Source of the DNA: an uncultured Eubacteriales bacterium
Lineage (GTDB): Bacteria > Bacillota > Clostridia > Oscillospirales > Acutalibacteraceae
Direction: 5' to 3'
DNA: 10,236 nt
Assembly (NCBI GenBank): GCA_900322105.1
Contig: ONYV01000021.1
Span: forward strand, 1 to 10,236
Part shown: piece after piece, positions 1-5,784 of the stretch
Position numbering within the stretch: the first letter of the stretch is position 1
Layout: the number at the start of each line of letters is the position of its first letter
The notes under the pieces: generated by a model
Told to the model about the DNA's origin: nothing
What the model saw: only the letters and a program-made list of their open reading frames with translations
Database searches by the model: none
Translations under genes and position numbers: made by a program

Positions 1-122
1 GCACTGCTGCTGCCATCTGCAGAGATAACAGACTGCCGCTGATGGTATTCAGTCTGGATGATCCTGACAATATCGTTTCCGCTGTATGCGGCGAAAATGT
101 CGGAACGATCGTAGAACCATAA
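1..122 (+). CDS. pyrH: UMP kinase (uridylate kinase), C-terminal end only
   Basis: This is the 3' end of a gene that begins before the window; the readable frame starts at base 3 and ends at the TAA at 120-122, giving 39 residues. The tail carries the pattern typical of the bacterial UMP kinase C-terminus: a TAA..CRDN..PLMVF stretch, then a DDPDNI segment, then GENVGTIV close to the stop. UMP kinase phosphorylates UMP to UDP in the cytoplasm, the step that feeds all pyrimidine nucleotide synthesis, and it works as a hexamer of the amino-acid-kinase fold. Its position directly before frr is the usual bacterial order (pyrH-frr), which supports the call strongly although only the last sixth or so of the protein is visible. 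The catalytic and regulatory residues lie outside the window and cannot be judged. Confidence 0.93.
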   Translation, partial: TAAAICRDNRLPLMVFSLDDPDNIVSAVCGENVGTIVEP

Positions 123-131
123 TGGTACTTT

Positions 132-160
132 CTGATAAGCAGGTTTTCCTGCTTTATCAG
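132..160 (+). other. Imperfect stem-loop between pyrH and frr
   Basis: CTGATAAGCAGG (132-143) and CCTGCTTTATCAG (148-160) pair as a 12-bp stem with one unpaired base and a TTTT loop. No run of T follows the 3' arm (the next bases are ACGCGATAAAAA), so it does not look like a standard intrinsic terminator. It may be an RNA processing or stability element that sets the ratio of pyrH to frr message. That role is inference; the inverted repeat itself is plain in the sequence. Confidence 0.5.
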
Positions 161-183
161 ACGCGATAAAAATACTTATTGAT

Positions 184-196
184 GGAGGAAACTATC
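184..196 (+). promoter_or_regulatory. Ribosome binding site of frr
   Basis: GGAGG at 184-188 lies 8 bases before the ATG at 197. This decides the frr start: the in-frame TTG at 179 and ATG at 182 lie upstream of or next to this site and have no comparable site of their own. Confidence 0.85.
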
Positions 197-751
197 ATGA
201 ACACAGTTATCAAGAATACCGATGACAAAATGAAGAAATCGGTAGATCATTTGGAAACGGAGTTTTCCGAAATACGCGCAGGGCGTGCAAATCCTGCCGT
301 ACTGGATAAGATCAGAGTGGATTATTACGGCGCGCCGACAGCAATTAACCAACTTGCCGCTGTTTCTGTCACCGAAGCAAGAACGCTCGTGATCCAGCCG
401 TGGGATACCTCAGTGCTGCGCAGCATTGAAAAAGCGATCCAGACCTCTGATATCGGTATCAATCCTCAGAATGACGGGAAGATTATCCGCATGATCTTCC
501 CGCCGCTGACAGAAGACAGACGTAAGGAGATCGTCAAGGAGATCGCCAAGATGGGCGAAGACACAAAGGTTGCCATTCGTTCGATCCGCAGAGAAGCAAT
601 GGAAAAGCTGAAATCTATGAAAAAAAAGAGCGAGATCACAGAGGATGATCAGAAGAACGGCGAGAAAAAGATTCAGGATCTGACAGATAAACACATCAAG
701 AATATCGACAGCATGACTGAAAAGAAGCAGAAACAGATCATGGAGATCTGA
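197..751 (+). CDS. frr: Ribosome recycling factor
   Basis: The protein has 184 residues, matching the usual length of about 185. Ribosome recycling factor acts with EF-G after termination to split the post-termination ribosome into subunits, in the cytoplasm. The sequence shows the family pattern throughout: an N-terminal helix leading to EIRAGRANP (about residues 25-33), then the small domain with DYYGAPTAINQLA and LVIQPWD, then INPQNDGK and the IMFPPLTEDRRKE region, and the long C-terminal helix. Basic residues R128, R131 and R132 lie in the IRSIRREA segment that corresponds to the functionally important arginines of the E. coli protein. The start is taken at ATG 197 because of the well-spaced GGAGG. 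It follows pyrH as in most bacteria and is followed by a strong hairpin, so a transcript may end or be processed after it. Isoleucine codons after a G-ending codon are almost all ATC, giving 13 GATC sites in 555 bases. Confidence 0.97.
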   Translation: MNTVIKNTDDKMKKSVDHLETEFSEIRAGRANPAVLDKIRVDYYGAPTAINQLAAVSVTEARTLVIQPWDTSVLRSIEKAIQTSDIGINPQNDGKIIRMIFPPLTEDRRKEIVKEIAKMGEDTKVAIRSIRREAMEKLKSMKKKSEITEDDQKNGEKKIQDLTDKHIKNIDSMTEKKQKQIMEI

Positions 752-779
752 TCTCTCCTTGACGGACATACAATCATAA

Positions 780-814
780 ATTTCTCTCGGCAGAACGCTC
801 CTGCCGAGAGAAAT
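780..814 (+). terminator. Stem-loop after frr, possible intrinsic terminator
   Basis: TTTCTCTCGGCAG (781-793) and CTGCCGAGAGAAA (801-813) are perfect inverted repeats. An extra A-T pair (780/814) makes a 14-bp stem around a 7-base loop. The following bases are TATTTC, a weak T tract, so termination may be partial. Its position 28 bases after the frr stop fits a terminator or attenuator between the pyrH-frr pair and the uppS-polC block. Confidence 0.6.
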
Positions 815-825
815 ATTTCAGAAAG

Positions 826-882
826 AATAATAGCCTGAGAAAAGGTACAGCAGTATGGCTGTATCCTTTCTCAGCTATTATT
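826..882 (+). terminator. Second long stem-loop just before the uppS ribosome binding site
   Basis: AATAATAGC (826-834) and TGAGA..ACAGC (836-851) pair with GCTGTA..CTCA (858-873) and GCTATTATT (874-882). The result is a stem of about 25 pairs with a bulged C at 835, one A·C mismatch and one G·U pair, around a 6-base loop. It is followed by ATATATTTG rather than a clean T run. It ends only 8 bases before the GAGGTG that serves uppS, so no promoter can fit between them. It could be a leaky terminator, a leader attenuator, or a stabilising 5' structure on the uppS message. The inverted repeat is certain; the role is inference. Confidence 0.55.
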
Positions 883-890
883 ATATATTT

Positions 891-902
891 GAGGTGATCT
901 AC
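891..902 (+). promoter_or_regulatory. Ribosome binding site of uppS, supporting a TTG start
   Basis: GAGGTGAT (891-898) lies a few bases before TTG at 903. It is the only good ribosome binding site in the region. The upstream in-frame ATG at 855 sits in the loop of the long hairpin and has no such site. Confidence 0.75.
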
Positions 903-1622
903 TTGAAAAAGAACGCAGAGAAGCTGTATATCCCTGAACATATCGGTATTATTATGGACGGAAACGGTCGATGGGCGAAAAAAAGAGGACTTCCTCGTCC
1001 CGTCGGGCATACTTATGGCGCAAAGACCTTTAAGGAAATCACTCGTTATATCAGCAAGCAGGGTGTAAAGTATCTGACCTTGTATGCTTTTTCCACCGAA
1101 AACTGGAAACGACCTTTGGAAGAAGTGAATTCACTGATGAAGATCTTCCGTCAGTATCTGATGGAATCTCTGACAGATTTCAGAGAGGATGATATCAAAG
1201 TCGTTTTCATCGGAGACCGCAGCGCTTTTCCAAAGGATATTATTGATCTGATTTATGAGACCGAAGAGGTCGCAAAGGATCGACAAGGAATGCAGCTGAA
1301 TATTGCGATGAACTACGGCGGCAGAGATGAACTGCTTACTGCGGTCAAACGCATTTGTCAGGACGTACAGGAAGGAAAGCTCTCTGCTGACGCGCTCACG
1401 GAAAAGGATATTTCCGATAGATTATATACGGCAAATATTCCCGATCCCGATCTGATCATCCGCACAGGCGGAGAGCATCGTCTCAGCAATTTCATGCTGT
1501 ATCAGGCGGCATACTCAGAGTTCTATTCGACAGATACCCTGTGGCCTGATTTTTCCGAAAAGGATTTTCAAGACGCTATTTTGGAATTTAACAAGAGAAG
1601 CAGAAGGTTTGGTGGTGTATAA
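903..1622 (+). CDS. uppS: Undecaprenyl diphosphate synthase (cis-prenyltransferase)
   Basis: UppS adds eight isopentenyl units in cis to farnesyl diphosphate, making the C55 lipid carrier for peptidoglycan and other wall polymers. From the TTG at 903 the protein has 239 residues, the usual size. The N-terminal signature HIGIIMDGNGRWA holds the magnesium-binding aspartate (D19, matching D26 of E. coli). LYAFSTENW lies at about 60-68. The C-terminal signature DPDLIIRTGGEHRLSNF carries R187, R193 and S195, with E206 further on, corresponding to the pyrophosphate- and Mg-binding R194, R200, S202 and E213 of E. coli. A start at ATG 855 would add 16 residues encoded within the hairpin, unlike the family, and is rejected. 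The stop is 3 bases before cdsA, so the two are probably translationally coupled. The product uses C5 units made through Dxr and IspG, encoded downstream. Confidence 0.96.
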   Translation: MKKNAEKLYIPEHIGIIMDGNGRWAKKRGLPRPVGHTYGAKTFKEITRYISKQGVKYLTLYAFSTENWKRPLEEVNSLMKIFRQYLMESLTDFREDDIKVVFIGDRSAFPKDIIDLIYETEEVAKDRQGMQLNIAMNYGGRDELLTAVKRICQDVQEGKLSADALTEKDISDRLYTANIPDPDLIIRTGGEHRLSNFMLYQAAYSEFYSTDTLWPDFSEKDFQDAILEFNKRSRRFGGV

Positions 1623-1625
1623 ATT

Positions 1626-2453
1626 ATGGCAAAACGATTTTTAGCTGCTGCGATCGGCGTTCCGATGATATTGGCAGTTGTTTTCTTTGGTGTTTATGCG
1701 CCGATCCTGTTCGATATTGCAATAGCGATCATTTGCGCTGTTTCTGTAGGTGAATTTTCAACCGCAACCAAAACCATCCGTCTCTATCCGCTGAGTATTT
1801 CAGGCATTCTCTTTGCCATCGCTTATCCCATGCTTCTCAGCTACGGTTATGGTCAGCTGATCTGCTTTTTGTATACAGGCGCTGCGCTTTCTGTGATGGT
1901 TTTTTGTCATAAGAAAATAACCTTCCAGAACTTTGCATATACTTATTCTATGACGATGATCATCACCATCGCTCTTTCCACCATTATTCAGATGAAAAAC
2001 ATGGATACTGCCCATGCTTCTTTTTACTTTATCCTGTCGCTCGGCTTGCCCTGGATGGCGGATATCGGCGCATATTTTGCAGGCAGCTTTTTGGGTAAGC
2101 ATAAACTTTGCCCGACGATCAGCCCCAAGAAAACGATAGAAGGTGTTGTTGGCGGCGTGTTGCTTTGCGTTGGCGCTACTTGTCTGATCGGATGGATCTT
2201 TGCTGATCTCATCTATGGTAAAACCGTTGAGATACAGTATTTGCCGCTGTGCATTCTGGCGCTGATCGGTTCTTTTATGTCTGTGATCGGAGATCTGAGC
2301 TTTTCGGTCATCAAGCGCTATTTCGAGATCAAGGACTATGGCTTCATCATCCCCGGACACGGCGGTTTTTTAGACCGCTTTGACAGTGTGATCTTTGTTT
2401 CTCCCTTTGTTTGGATGTTTATTACGTACTTTCCGATCATGACCATTCGATGA
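1626..2453 (+). CDS. cdsA: Phosphatidate cytidylyltransferase (CDP-diglyceride synthase)
   Basis: CdsA is a membrane enzyme that joins phosphatidic acid and CTP to give CDP-diacylglycerol, the precursor of bacterial phospholipids such as phosphatidylglycerol and cardiolipin. The 275-residue protein is a chain of hydrophobic segments from residue 6 onward (about 8 membrane helices by eye). SPKKTIEG (166-173) follows an acidic ADIGAY segment. The family signature is complete near the C-terminus: S227-x-x-K230-R, then K236-D237, then PGHGGFLDRFD (243-253). The length is normal and no key residue is missing. ATG 1626 starts 3 bases after the uppS stop. Its ribosome binding site is weak (GGTGGTG at 1611-1617, inside the last uppS codons), which suggests coupling to uppS translation. 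The uppS-cdsA-dxr-rseP order is widespread in bacteria. Confidence 0.97.
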   Translation: MAKRFLAAAIGVPMILAVVFFGVYAPILFDIAIAIICAVSVGEFSTATKTIRLYPLSISGILFAIAYPMLLSYGYGQLICFLYTGAALSVMVFCHKKITFQNFAYTYSMTMIITIALSTIIQMKNMDTAHASFYFILSLGLPWMADIGAYFAGSFLGKHKLCPTISPKKTIEGVVGGVLLCVGATCLIGWIFADLIYGKTVEIQYLPLCILALIGSFMSVIGDLSFSVIKRYFEIKDYGFIIPGHGGFLDRFDSVIFVSPFVWMFITYFPIMTIR

Positions 2454-2466
2454 GAATATCTCTGGC

Positions 2467-2488
2467 GAATGCAGGAAGGAGTGCATTT
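2467..2488 (+). promoter_or_regulatory. dxr ribosome binding site presented in a hairpin loop
   Basis: GAATGCA (2467-2473) can pair with TGCATTT (2482-2488; six Watson-Crick pairs and one G·U). The 8-base loop between them is GGAAGGAG, which is the ribosome binding site itself. The GGAG is 12 bases from the ATG at 2494, longer than usual, and the 3' arm fills most of that distance. Folding would keep the site exposed and shorten the effective spacing. The pairing is visible; the effect is inference. Confidence 0.5.
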
Positions 2489-2493
2489 CTGAT

Positions 2494-3636
2494 ATGAAAA
2501 AAACAATTACCCTTTTGGGTTCGACAGGCTCGATCGGTGTCCAGACACTGGATGTTGCACGGATGCACCACATCCGAGTGGCGGCGTTGACAGCCAACAA
2601 AAGCATAGATTTGCTGGAAAAGCAGGCAAGGGAGTTTTTGCCCGATATCGTTGCCGTGTTGGATGAAGGATGTGCTTCCAAACTCAAAGCAGCGCTGTCC
2701 GATACAAACATAAAAGTTCTGAAAGGTAAAGAAGGCATTTTAGAAGCGGCACGCTATGAGCCTTCCGATACCGTTGTCAATGCGATCGTTGGTGTTGCAG
2801 GTCTTTTGCCGACGATCGAAGCAATCAAATGCGGCAAGGATCTTGCCCTTGCAAACAAAGAAACACTCGTGGCAGGCGGCAGTGTCGTTAAGGAACTGAT
2901 AAAAAAACATGGAGTTAAACTCTATCCCGTTGACAGTGAACATTCTGCGATCTTTCAGTGCCTGCAAGGATGTCCTGACAATGCGCTGAAAAAAATCATA
3001 TTGACAGCTTCGGGCGGTACTTTTTTTGGCAAGACAAAAGACGAACTGAAAAATGTGACCGCTGCGCAGGCTCTGAAACATCCGAACTGGAGCATGGGCG
3101 CAAAAATCACCATCGACTCCGCTACCATGATGAATAAAGGATTGGAAGTGATCGAAGCATCATGGCTATTTGATGTGCCTGATGAACAGATCGATGTCCT
3201 GATCCACCGCGAGAGCATTATTCACTCGATGATCCAGCTGAAAGATCATTCCGTGATCGCTCAGTTAGGCGTACCTGATATGCGCATTCCCATTCAATAT
3301 GCGCTTACATACCCTGAAAGACTCCCTTCTCCCGTAAAAGAATTGGATCTGTCCGACTTGGGGTCTCTGACGTTTTATCAACCCGATACAGAAACTTTTT
3401 CCTGCTTAAGACTGTGCCGTGAAGCGCTGCGCAAAGGCGGACTTTATCCAACAGTTGCCAATGCTGCCAACGAAGCGGCAGTACAACTGTTTTTAGACGG
3501 CAGGATCTCATTTTTGCGGATCGCCGATATCGTGGAACAGGCGCTGTCTCAGTGCCGCTTTGATACCGATACGGTCACGCTCGAGGCTATTTTAGAAACA
3601 GACAGAGAAACAAGACTGAAAATATCAGAAAAATGA
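2494..3636 (+). CDS. dxr: 1-deoxy-D-xylulose 5-phosphate reductoisomerase
   Basis: Dxr rearranges and reduces 1-deoxyxylulose 5-phosphate to 2-C-methylerythritol 4-phosphate with NADPH and a divalent metal. It is the first committed step of the MEP isoprenoid pathway and the target of fosmidomycin. The 380-residue length is normal. The N-terminal GSTGSIG (9-15) is the NADPH-binding loop, and ALANKETLVAGG (118-129) is a family block. The metal ligands are visible as D147 and E149 in PVDSEHSAIFQ, and E218 in MNKGLEVIEA (with N214 and K215). ASGGTFFG (172-179) and HPNWSMG (196-202) form the substrate site and flexible lid; the family often has ASGGPF, so the threonine is a mild variation. The start has a strong but distant ribosome binding site in a small hairpin. 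The stop lies 6 bases before the annotated rseP ATG. With uppS and ispG it makes this an isoprenoid-carrier gene group. Confidence 0.98.
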   Translation: MKKTITLLGSTGSIGVQTLDVARMHHIRVAALTANKSIDLLEKQAREFLPDIVAVLDEGCASKLKAALSDTNIKVLKGKEGILEAARYEPSDTVVNAIVGVAGLLPTIEAIKCGKDLALANKETLVAGGSVVKELIKKHGVKLYPVDSEHSAIFQCLQGCPDNALKKIILTASGGTFFGKTKDELKNVTAAQALKHPNWSMGAKITIDSATMMNKGLEVIEASWLFDVPDEQIDVLIHRESIIHSMIQLKDHSVIAQLGVPDMRIPIQYALTYPERLPSPVKELDLSDLGSLTFYQPDTETFSCLRLCREALRKGGLYPTVANAANEAAVQLFLDGRISFLRIADIVEQALSQCRFDTDTVTLEAILETDRETRLKISEK

Positions 3637-3637
3637 T

Positions 3638-3654
3638 AGGAGATGATTCCGATA
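3638..3654 (+). promoter_or_regulatory. rseP ribosome binding site with unusual placement
   Basis: AGGAG (3638-3642) directly abuts the ATG at 3643, leaving no spacer. The frame has a TAG at 3637-3639 and no other ATG, GTG or TTG near the N-terminus. With normal spacing this site would serve ATA at 3652. Either rseP relies on reinitiation from the dxr stop at 3634-3636, or it uses a rare start codon. Confidence 0.55.
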
Positions 3655-4704
3655 GAAGGCGTATTATTAACGATCATCGGCATACTGCTGTTTGAGCTGA
3701 TTATCTTTATCCATGAATTCGGTCATTTCATTACCGCTAAGAAATGCGGCGTAAAGGTCAATGAATTTGCTTTGGGAATGGGTCCCAAGTTGATCAAATT
3801 CCAAAAAGGGGAAACACTGTATTCTTTGCGGCTGTTTCCGATCGGCGGTTTCTGCGCAATGGAAGGCGAGGATGCTGAAAGCGATGACAAGAGAGCTTTC
3901 GGTAATAAACCTGTGTGGCAGCGGATGCTGATCGTCGTGGCAGGCGCTGTGAATAATATTCTGCTCGGCTTCCTGCTGATGATGATCACACTGATACCGT
4001 CAGACCGTTTCGCATCTAATGAGATCGCCGTGTTCGCAGATGTTTCCAACACATCACAGCAGCTTGAAATAGGCGATAAGATCAAATCCATTGACGGCTA
4101 TGATATCTTCACCTCAATGGATCTCAATTTTGCTCTTGCGACCGCAAGAGACAATGATATGACGTTCAAGGTCGAGCGTAAGGGCGAGACAATGACTTTT
4201 GAGCATATCAAGCTTCCTACGACAAAAAACGATGACGGTAAAGAAATCGCACATCTTGATTTCAAGGTTGCGCCGATACCGAACAATTTCGGTACACTGA
4301 TGCAGCAGAGCTTTTTGCAGACGTGTTCAACAGTACGAATGGTCTGGTCAAGTCTGATCGGGCTGGTGACAGGAAGGTTCGGCTTTAATGAAGTAGCAGG
4401 ACCCATCGGTATGACATCCGCCATTTCTCAGGCAGCCGCAACAGGGCTGCAAAGCAGCTTCTGGGATGGTCTGAGCAACCTGATCTTTATCATGATGGTC
4501 ATTACGGTTAACCTTGGTGTCGTGAATCTTTTGCCGATCCCTGCGCTGGACGGCGGAAGACTGGTATTTTTGATCATCGAAGCCATCCGAAGAAAACCAA
4601 TCAAGCCCGAACACGAAGGGTGGGTACACGCCATCGGAATGTTTGTACTGCTCGCTTTTATGGCGATCATTTCGATCAATGACATTATACGGTTGTTTCA
4701 ATAG
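3643..4704 (+). CDS. rseP: Site-2 intramembrane zinc metalloprotease (RseP/RasP family)
   Basis: This family cleaves anti-sigma factors and leftover signal peptides within the membrane. The protein has 353 residues from ATG 3643, shorter than E. coli RseP (about 450) or Bacillus RasP (about 420), which fits a version with a single PDZ domain. The first membrane helix carries HEFGH (H24, E25, H28), the zinc-binding and catalytic motif. A second hydrophobic segment lies at about 94-118. A divergent PDZ-like region with GDKIKSIDG spans about 125-195. The other active-site half, NLLPIPALDGGR (295-306), holds the third zinc ligand D303 and is followed by a last membrane helix at about 329-345. All catalytic residues are present. 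The start is uncertain: a start at ATA 3652 would give MEGVLLTIIG, also a plausible N-terminus. The substrate cannot be told from this window, since no sigma or anti-sigma gene is nearby. Confidence 0.95.
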   Translation: MIPIEGVLLTIIGILLFELIIFIHEFGHFITAKKCGVKVNEFALGMGPKLIKFQKGETLYSLRLFPIGGFCAMEGEDAESDDKRAFGNKPVWQRMLIVVAGAVNNILLGFLLMMITLIPSDRFASNEIAVFADVSNTSQQLEIGDKIKSIDGYDIFTSMDLNFALATARDNDMTFKVERKGETMTFEHIKLPTTKNDDGKEIAHLDFKVAPIPNNFGTLMQQSFLQTCSTVRMVWSSLIGLVTGRFGFNEVAGPIGMTSAISQAAATGLQSSFWDGLSNLIFIMMVITVNLGVVNLLPIPALDGGRLVFLIIEAIRRKPIKPEHEGWVHAIGMFVLLAFMAIISINDIIRLFQ

Positions 4705-4714
4705 GAGATAGATC

Positions 4715-5764
4715 ATGAACAGAAGAAGTACAAAAAAAATTGCTGTCGGAAATATGTTTATCGGCGGGGATGCAGAAATTTCCGTTCAATCCATGCTGAA
4801 CGTTCCCGCTGCGGATATTGAAGGGAGCGTAAAGCAGGCAGTCGCTTTAGAGCAGGCAGGGTGTGAACTGATCCGAATTGCTGTGCCCGATATGGGAGCG
4901 GTATCCCTGATCTCTGCGATCAAAGAAAAAGTCAGTGTGCCGATCGTGGCGGACATTCATTTTAACTATCAGATCGCTTTGGAATGCGCCGCAGCAGGCG
5001 TTGATAAGATACGCATCAACCCCGGAAATATTGGTTCGGACGATAGAGTAAAACGTGTTGCTGATGAATGCCGCAGACGAAATATTCCGATCCGCATCGG
5101 TGTCAATTCAGGTTCTCTCGAAAAGCATATTCTTGCCAAATACGGAAGACCTACGCCGCAAGCTTTGTGCGACAGCGCACTGTATCACGCTGCGCTGCTT
5201 GAAAAATTTGATTTCGATCAGATCATTCTGTCGATGAAATCCTCAAATGTTGCTTTTATGAAAGAGGCATATGAGATTGCCGCTGAAAAATGCAGTTATC
5301 CGCTGCATCTTGGCGTTACAGAAGCAGGCACTGAGCGAATGGGACTTATCAAATCCGCAGCGGGCATCGGCAGCCTGTTGCTTGATGGCATCGGCGATAC
5401 CATTCGTGTTTCCCTGACAGATGACCCTGTCAAGGAGGTCTATGCGGCAAGGGATATCCTGAAAGCGCTGGGGTTGAGAGAGTTCGGCGTAAAGTTTGTG
5501 TCCTGCCCAACCTGCGGCAGAACTAAGATCGATCTGATCGGTCTTGCAAAGCAGGCAGAAGAACGCCTGAAAGACTGCAAAAAGAATATCACTGTGGCGA
5601 TCATGGGATGCGCCGTGAACGGTCCGGGAGAAGCCGCAGAAGCAGATATCGGCATTGCAGGAGGAGACGGCGTCGGACTGCTGTTCAAAAAAGGAAAGAT
5701 CTTTAAGAAGGTGTCGGAGCAAGATCTGCTTGACACATTGATAGAAGAAATAGAGAAGCTGTGA
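4715..5764 (+). CDS. ispG: 4-hydroxy-3-methylbut-2-enyl diphosphate synthase (IspG/GcpE)
   Basis: IspG is an iron-sulfur enzyme that reduces methylerythritol cyclodiphosphate to HMBPP, the next-to-last step of the MEP pathway. The 349 residues match the two-domain bacterial form. The N-terminal TIM barrel shows VQSM (24-27), VADIHFNYQIAL (78-89) and RINPGNIG (100-107), followed by IPIRIGVNSGSLEK. The C-terminal domain binds the 4Fe-4S cluster through C264 and C267 (SCPTCGR) and C299 (MGCAVNGPGE), with E306 as the fourth ligand. These match C270, C273, C305 and E312 of E. coli, so the enzyme should be active. One oddity is that the loop after VQSM reads LNVPAAD instead of the common TNTxTxD. 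ATG 4715 has AGGAG 7 bases upstream, overlapping the rseP stop. Its place between rseP and polC is as in many Clostridia. Confidence 0.97.
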   Translation: MNRRSTKKIAVGNMFIGGDAEISVQSMLNVPAADIEGSVKQAVALEQAGCELIRIAVPDMGAVSLISAIKEKVSVPIVADIHFNYQIALECAAAGVDKIRINPGNIGSDDRVKRVADECRRRNIPIRIGVNSGSLEKHILAKYGRPTPQALCDSALYHAALLEKFDFDQIILSMKSSNVAFMKEAYEIAAEKCSYPLHLGVTEAGTERMGLIKSAAGIGSLLLDGIGDTIRVSLTDDPVKEVYAARDILKALGLREFGVKFVSCPTCGRTKIDLIGLAKQAEERLKDCKKNITVAIMGCAVNGPGEAAEADIGIAGGDGVGLLFKKGKIFKKVSEQDLLDTLIEEIEKL

Positions 5765-5771
5765 GCTTTTG

Positions 5772-5784
5772 AAGGGAGATCAAA
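5772..5784 (+). promoter_or_regulatory. Ribosome binding site of polC, supporting a TTG start
   Basis: AAGGGAG (5772-5778) lies 6 bases before the TTG at 5785, a normal spacing. No in-frame ATG lies near, and the encoded MNQFIKYFG has the look of a natural N-terminus, so TTG is the likely start. Confidence 0.8.

Noticed and set aside
179..196. Longer frr start at TTG 179 or ATG 182
   Set aside because: The extra residues are the ribosome binding site itself read as codons; ATG 197 has GGAGG at ideal distance and gives the usual 184-185 residues.
759..790. TTGACG at 759-764 as a promoter -35 for uppS
   Set aside because: TACAAT follows after only 4 bases, and at 16-18 bases there is only TTCTCT, so no sigma-A type pair exists.
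855..902. Longer uppS start at ATG 855
   Set aside because: The 16 extra residues are encoded by the loop and 3' arm of the long hairpin, do not resemble UppS N-termini, and lack a ribosome binding site; TTG 903 gives normal length and spacing.
1459..1491. RTGGEHR in UppS in place of the RTSGEQR seen in many Gram-positives
   Set aside because: E. coli UppS has the same TGGEHR version, and the key arginines and serine are present.
1800..2360. Open frame of 186 codons on the minus strand opposite cdsA
   Set aside because: The sense frame carries the full CdsA signature; the antisense product is low-complexity and charged with no family resemblance.
3633..3694. ATG at 3633 overlapping the dxr stop (ATGA) as an rseP start
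   Set aside because: It is in a different frame from rseP and runs into a stop after 20 codons.
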